Below are positions 7,301 to 8,356 of a DNA stretch of 8,356 nucleotides, piece by piece. Origin of the DNA: Candidatus Hydrogenedentota bacterium (lineage in GTDB: Bacteria > Hydrogenedentota > Hydrogenedentia > Hydrogenedentiales > CAITNO01). A program made the position numbers and the translations under genes. The notes below the pieces were generated by a model. It saw only the letters and a list, made by a program, of their open reading frames with translations, searched no databases and was not told where the DNA came from. The DNA is taken from assembly GCA_903922535.1 (NCBI GenBank), contig CAIXUF010000756.1, positions 1 to 8,356 of the forward strand, given 5' to 3'. The stretch's first letter is position 1. The number at the start of each line of letters is the position of its first letter.

Positions 7301-8356
7301 ACATGCTCCCGAAAGCCATCCAGGAACTCTTCGAGTTGAATTACGGCCGGATGAACGCCACGCTCGGCACGGAACTGCCGCTCACCAGCTTCAACACCCA
7401 GACCACCATTCCGCTGGGTTACATCGATCCGCCCACCGAGATCATGCAGAACGGCGTGCCGCAAATCTGGAAGATTACGCACAACGGCGTGGACACCCAT
7501 GCCATGCACTTCCACCTCGCGGACGTGCAGTTGATTAACCGGGTCGGCTGGGACGGCATGGTGAAACCGCCCGAACCCAACGAAATCGGATGGAAAGACA
7601 CCATCAGGATGAACCCGCTGGAGGACATCATCGTGGCGCTGCGGCCGACGATGCCCATAGTCCCCTTCGGTGTGCCCGACAGCATTCGTCCTTACGACGT
7701 GACCATGCCCGTGGGCACCACGGGGCAGTTCTCGAACATTGACCCCTACACGAACAACCCCGTTACCGTGACCAATGATGTGACCGACTACGGCTGGGAG
7801 TATGTCTGGCACTGCCACCTGCTGGGCCACGAAGAGAACGACATGATGCGGCCCATCGTGTTCCAGGTGCCGCCGCCCCCGCCAAGCCCCGTGACCGCAG
7901 TCGCGGGCAACACACAGGCCGTCGTGAGCTTCGGCACGATTGGCACCGGCGGAGGCACGATCTCCGGCTACACGGTGGTCTCCAATCCGGCCACAACGCC
8001 GTTCGTAGGAACGTCCAGCCCGATCACGGTGACCGGGCTTACCAACTGCACCCCGTACACCTTTACCGTCACGGCGACGTCCAACATCGGGACAAGCCAG
8101 CCCTCCGCGCCGTCGAATGTCGTGACACCGGGACCGGCGCCCGCCGCGCCGACGGCCGTCTCGGCCGTGGGAGGCAACACGACCGCCACGATATCCTTCA
8201 CGGCACCTGTGGCGTGCAATCCGATCACGGGATATGTGGTCAACTCGGTTCCGCCGGGCGCCATCACGCCCGCCGGCGCGCTGGCCAGCCCGATCACGGT
8301 GACGGGGCTCAGCAACTGCACGCCCTACACCTTCACGGTGACGGCGGTCAACTCGA
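4315..8356 (+). CDS. Exported multicopper oxidase with inserted repeats and C-terminal FN3 domains, C-terminus beyond window
   Basis: This is an open frame of 1347 codons from ATG 4315 with no stop before the edge. Residues 1-26 form a signal peptide (cleavage likely after AGA). Cupredoxin domain 1 lies at about 165-375 with HLHGGH (268-273) and HDH (350-352). Domain 2 lies at about 385-870 with [19 protein letters not shown] and [12 protein letters not shown]. The last cupredoxin domain lies at about 995-1185 with HAMHFH (1062-1067) and HCHLLGH (1166-1172). Cys1167, His1062 and His1172 fit the type 1 copper, with Met1177 as axial ligand. All four copper motifs are intact, so it should oxidise a substrate and reduce O2. 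Glycine-rich repeats interrupt it at 542-692 and 917-990. FN3 domains follow a proline linker from about 1191. The layout recalls secreted Geobacter OmpB/OmpC-type or metal-oxidising oxidases (from memory, unsearched). The substrate could be Mn(II), Fe(II) or phenolics. A sigma-54 promoter may drive it. Confidence 0.93.
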   Translation, partial: MESLTRLISVILAGVVLCWVASLAGAQAPQAAAPTAGSQEYISEVHGQMRSMTAADRAAAELRAATTQAEEAAQNGPRDKSLAPPAMSPKAMPMPGGTPNYFGPEGNWAFSPAPTINPLTGVVTGGLRKFVDGLPGLGAANANTRGQFLPVANPDTTTFPGSDYYEIGLVQFTEQMHTDLPPTTVRGYVQLNNGTDGTGHNTIAPAAAHYLGPIIVAQKDRAVRVKFTNMLPAGTGGNLFIPVDPTIMGAGMGPDGMNMYTENRGELHLHGGHTPWISDGTPHQWVVPANETSTIYTKGVGQTNVPDMWYSPTTHQPVPAGTAGATNDPGPGSETFYWTNQQSARLMFFHDHSYGITRLNVYAGEAAGYLIQDPAEQALVTAGAIPATQIPLIIQDKTFVDATTIGMNDPTWNWGTTPPTPHTGDLWFPHVYMPNQNPADSEGANMVGRWDYGPWFWPPLTTAAGLVHGEVQIGVDAQGNPIYAPGTPNPSLVPESFMDTPIINGCAYPTLTVQPKAYRFRILDACNERYVNLQLYYAAPLSVAVIAGGVGYSAAPVVTFTGGGATTQATGTVQVSGTVTGVTVTNPGAGYATAPTVTFSGGGTLTQAVGVAVLTGGAVTGITIVSPGSGYLSAPTITFSGGTPTTPATATATITGVVTGITVTNPGAGYTSAPTVAITDSTGTGAFATASINTEVNMVPATAENVPAPPARWPTDDRPGGVPDPSAIGPDIIQIGTEGGFLPQAVDIPSTPIGYEYNRRNIVVLNVSTHGLFLGPAERADIVVDFSAVPPGSTLILYNDAPAPVPAFDPRNDYYTGDPDQSMTGDPATGGGTGGAPTTLPGYGPNTRTLMQIKVAGTPATPFSVPALQTALAAQYPTAQNPPIVPETTYPGPYAATTDTYARIQDTSMTFPAANKAVATVALTAGGTGYTSAPTVTFTGGGGTGAAATATMSGGAVTAISLTNGGSGYTTAPTVGFTGGGGTGATATASLTQKMDMLPKAIQELFELNYGRMNATLGTELPLTSFNTQTTIPLGYIDPPTEIMQNGVPQIWKITHNGVDTHAMHFHLADVQLINRVGWDGMVKPPEPNEIGWKDTIRMNPLEDIIVALRPTMPIVPFGVPDSIRPYDVTMPVGTTGQFSNIDPYTNNPVTVTNDVTDYGWEYVWHCHLLGHEENDMMRPIVFQVPPPPPSPVTAVAGNTQAVVSFGTIGTGGGTISGYTVVSNPATTPFVGTSSPITVTGLTNCTPYTFTVTATSNIGTSQPSAPSNVVTPGPAPAAPTAVSAVGGNTTATISFTAPVACNPITGYVVNSVPPGAITPAGALASPITVTGLSNCTPYTFTVTAVNS
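5938..6390 (+). repeat. Four tandem ~39-residue glycine-rich repeats inserted in cupredoxin domain 2
   Basis: Residues 542-692 contain four units built on the pattern [21 protein letters not shown] followed by a glycine or threonine/alanine-rich stretch. The key tyrosines are Y552, Y591, Y631 and Y670, giving a spacing of 39, 40 and 39. The block separates the strand NLQLYYA from TEVNMVPA, which are nearly contiguous in ordinary family members as I recall them. It therefore looks like an insertion into a surface loop. The predicted structure is beta-rich. I know of no function for this repeat. Confidence 0.85.
7063..7284 (+). repeat. Two further repeats of the same family, inserted before the last cupredoxin domain
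   Basis: Residues 917-990 hold two units with [18 protein letters not shown] and [18 protein letters not shown], with tyrosines Y930 and Y969 again 39 residues apart. They interrupt the oxidase between [10 protein letters not shown] and [15 protein letters not shown]. The two units share near-identical DNA around the GGGGTGA codons, which suggests recent duplication. The period and motif match the first block, so both blocks come from one repeat family. Confidence 0.85.
8015..8346 (+). repeat. Duplicated fibronectin type III units, 270-bp period
   Basis: The segments 8015-8076 and 8285-8346 align without gaps and differ at 8 of 62 bases by my count. They encode the C-terminal half of two successive FN3 domains ([20 protein letters not shown]). 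The offset is exactly 270 bp, or 90 codons, and only one difference changes an amino acid (Thr to Ser). The FN3 domains cover about residues 1191-1272 and 1278 onward, the second being cut by the window edge. More copies may follow. Confidence 0.8.

Overview
The window holds two large, divergently transcribed genes, both cut by the window edges, and a 729-bp intergenic region between their start codons. Both products have signal peptides and metal or heme motifs, so they are predicted exported redox proteins. No tRNA, rRNA, CRISPR array, transposase or terminator was seen. The coding DNA is GC-rich with a strong G/C preference at third codon positions. That bias creates long antisense open frames over both genes, which I treat as shadows.

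Left arm (minus strand, 3585 down to 1): a 1195-codon open frame. In order it carries a signal peptide, a LamG-like lectin domain, TolB/PD40-type propeller repeats, a segment resembling the middle domain of the hydrazine synthase alpha subunit, two CxxCH heme motifs, and the start of a second PQQ/arylsulfotransferase-like propeller that runs off the window. This architecture is familiar from Planctomycetes and related groups such as other PVC bacteria and Hydrogenedentes. That lineage guess rests on domain style only and is tentative.

Middle (3586-4314): no convincing gene. It contains several short palindromes, a near-consensus sigma-54 promoter (4084-4100) pointing at the right-hand gene, a roughly 200-nt leader with a hairpin, and good Shine-Dalgarno sequences in front of both genes.

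Right arm (plus strand, 4315 to 8356): a 1347-codon open frame for an exported multicopper oxidase with all four copper-binding motifs. Two blocks of the same ~39-residue glycine-rich repeat are inserted into loops of the oxidase: four units in one place and two in another. The catalytic part is followed by at least two fibronectin type III domains and continues past the window. It resembles large secreted oxidases of the Geobacter OmpB/OmpC kind, recalled from memory and not searched.

Together the pair could form an extracellular oxidative or electron-transfer module: a diheme propeller protein beside a repeat-decorated copper oxidase. The shared function is inference from gene order and motifs. 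The substrates are unknown.
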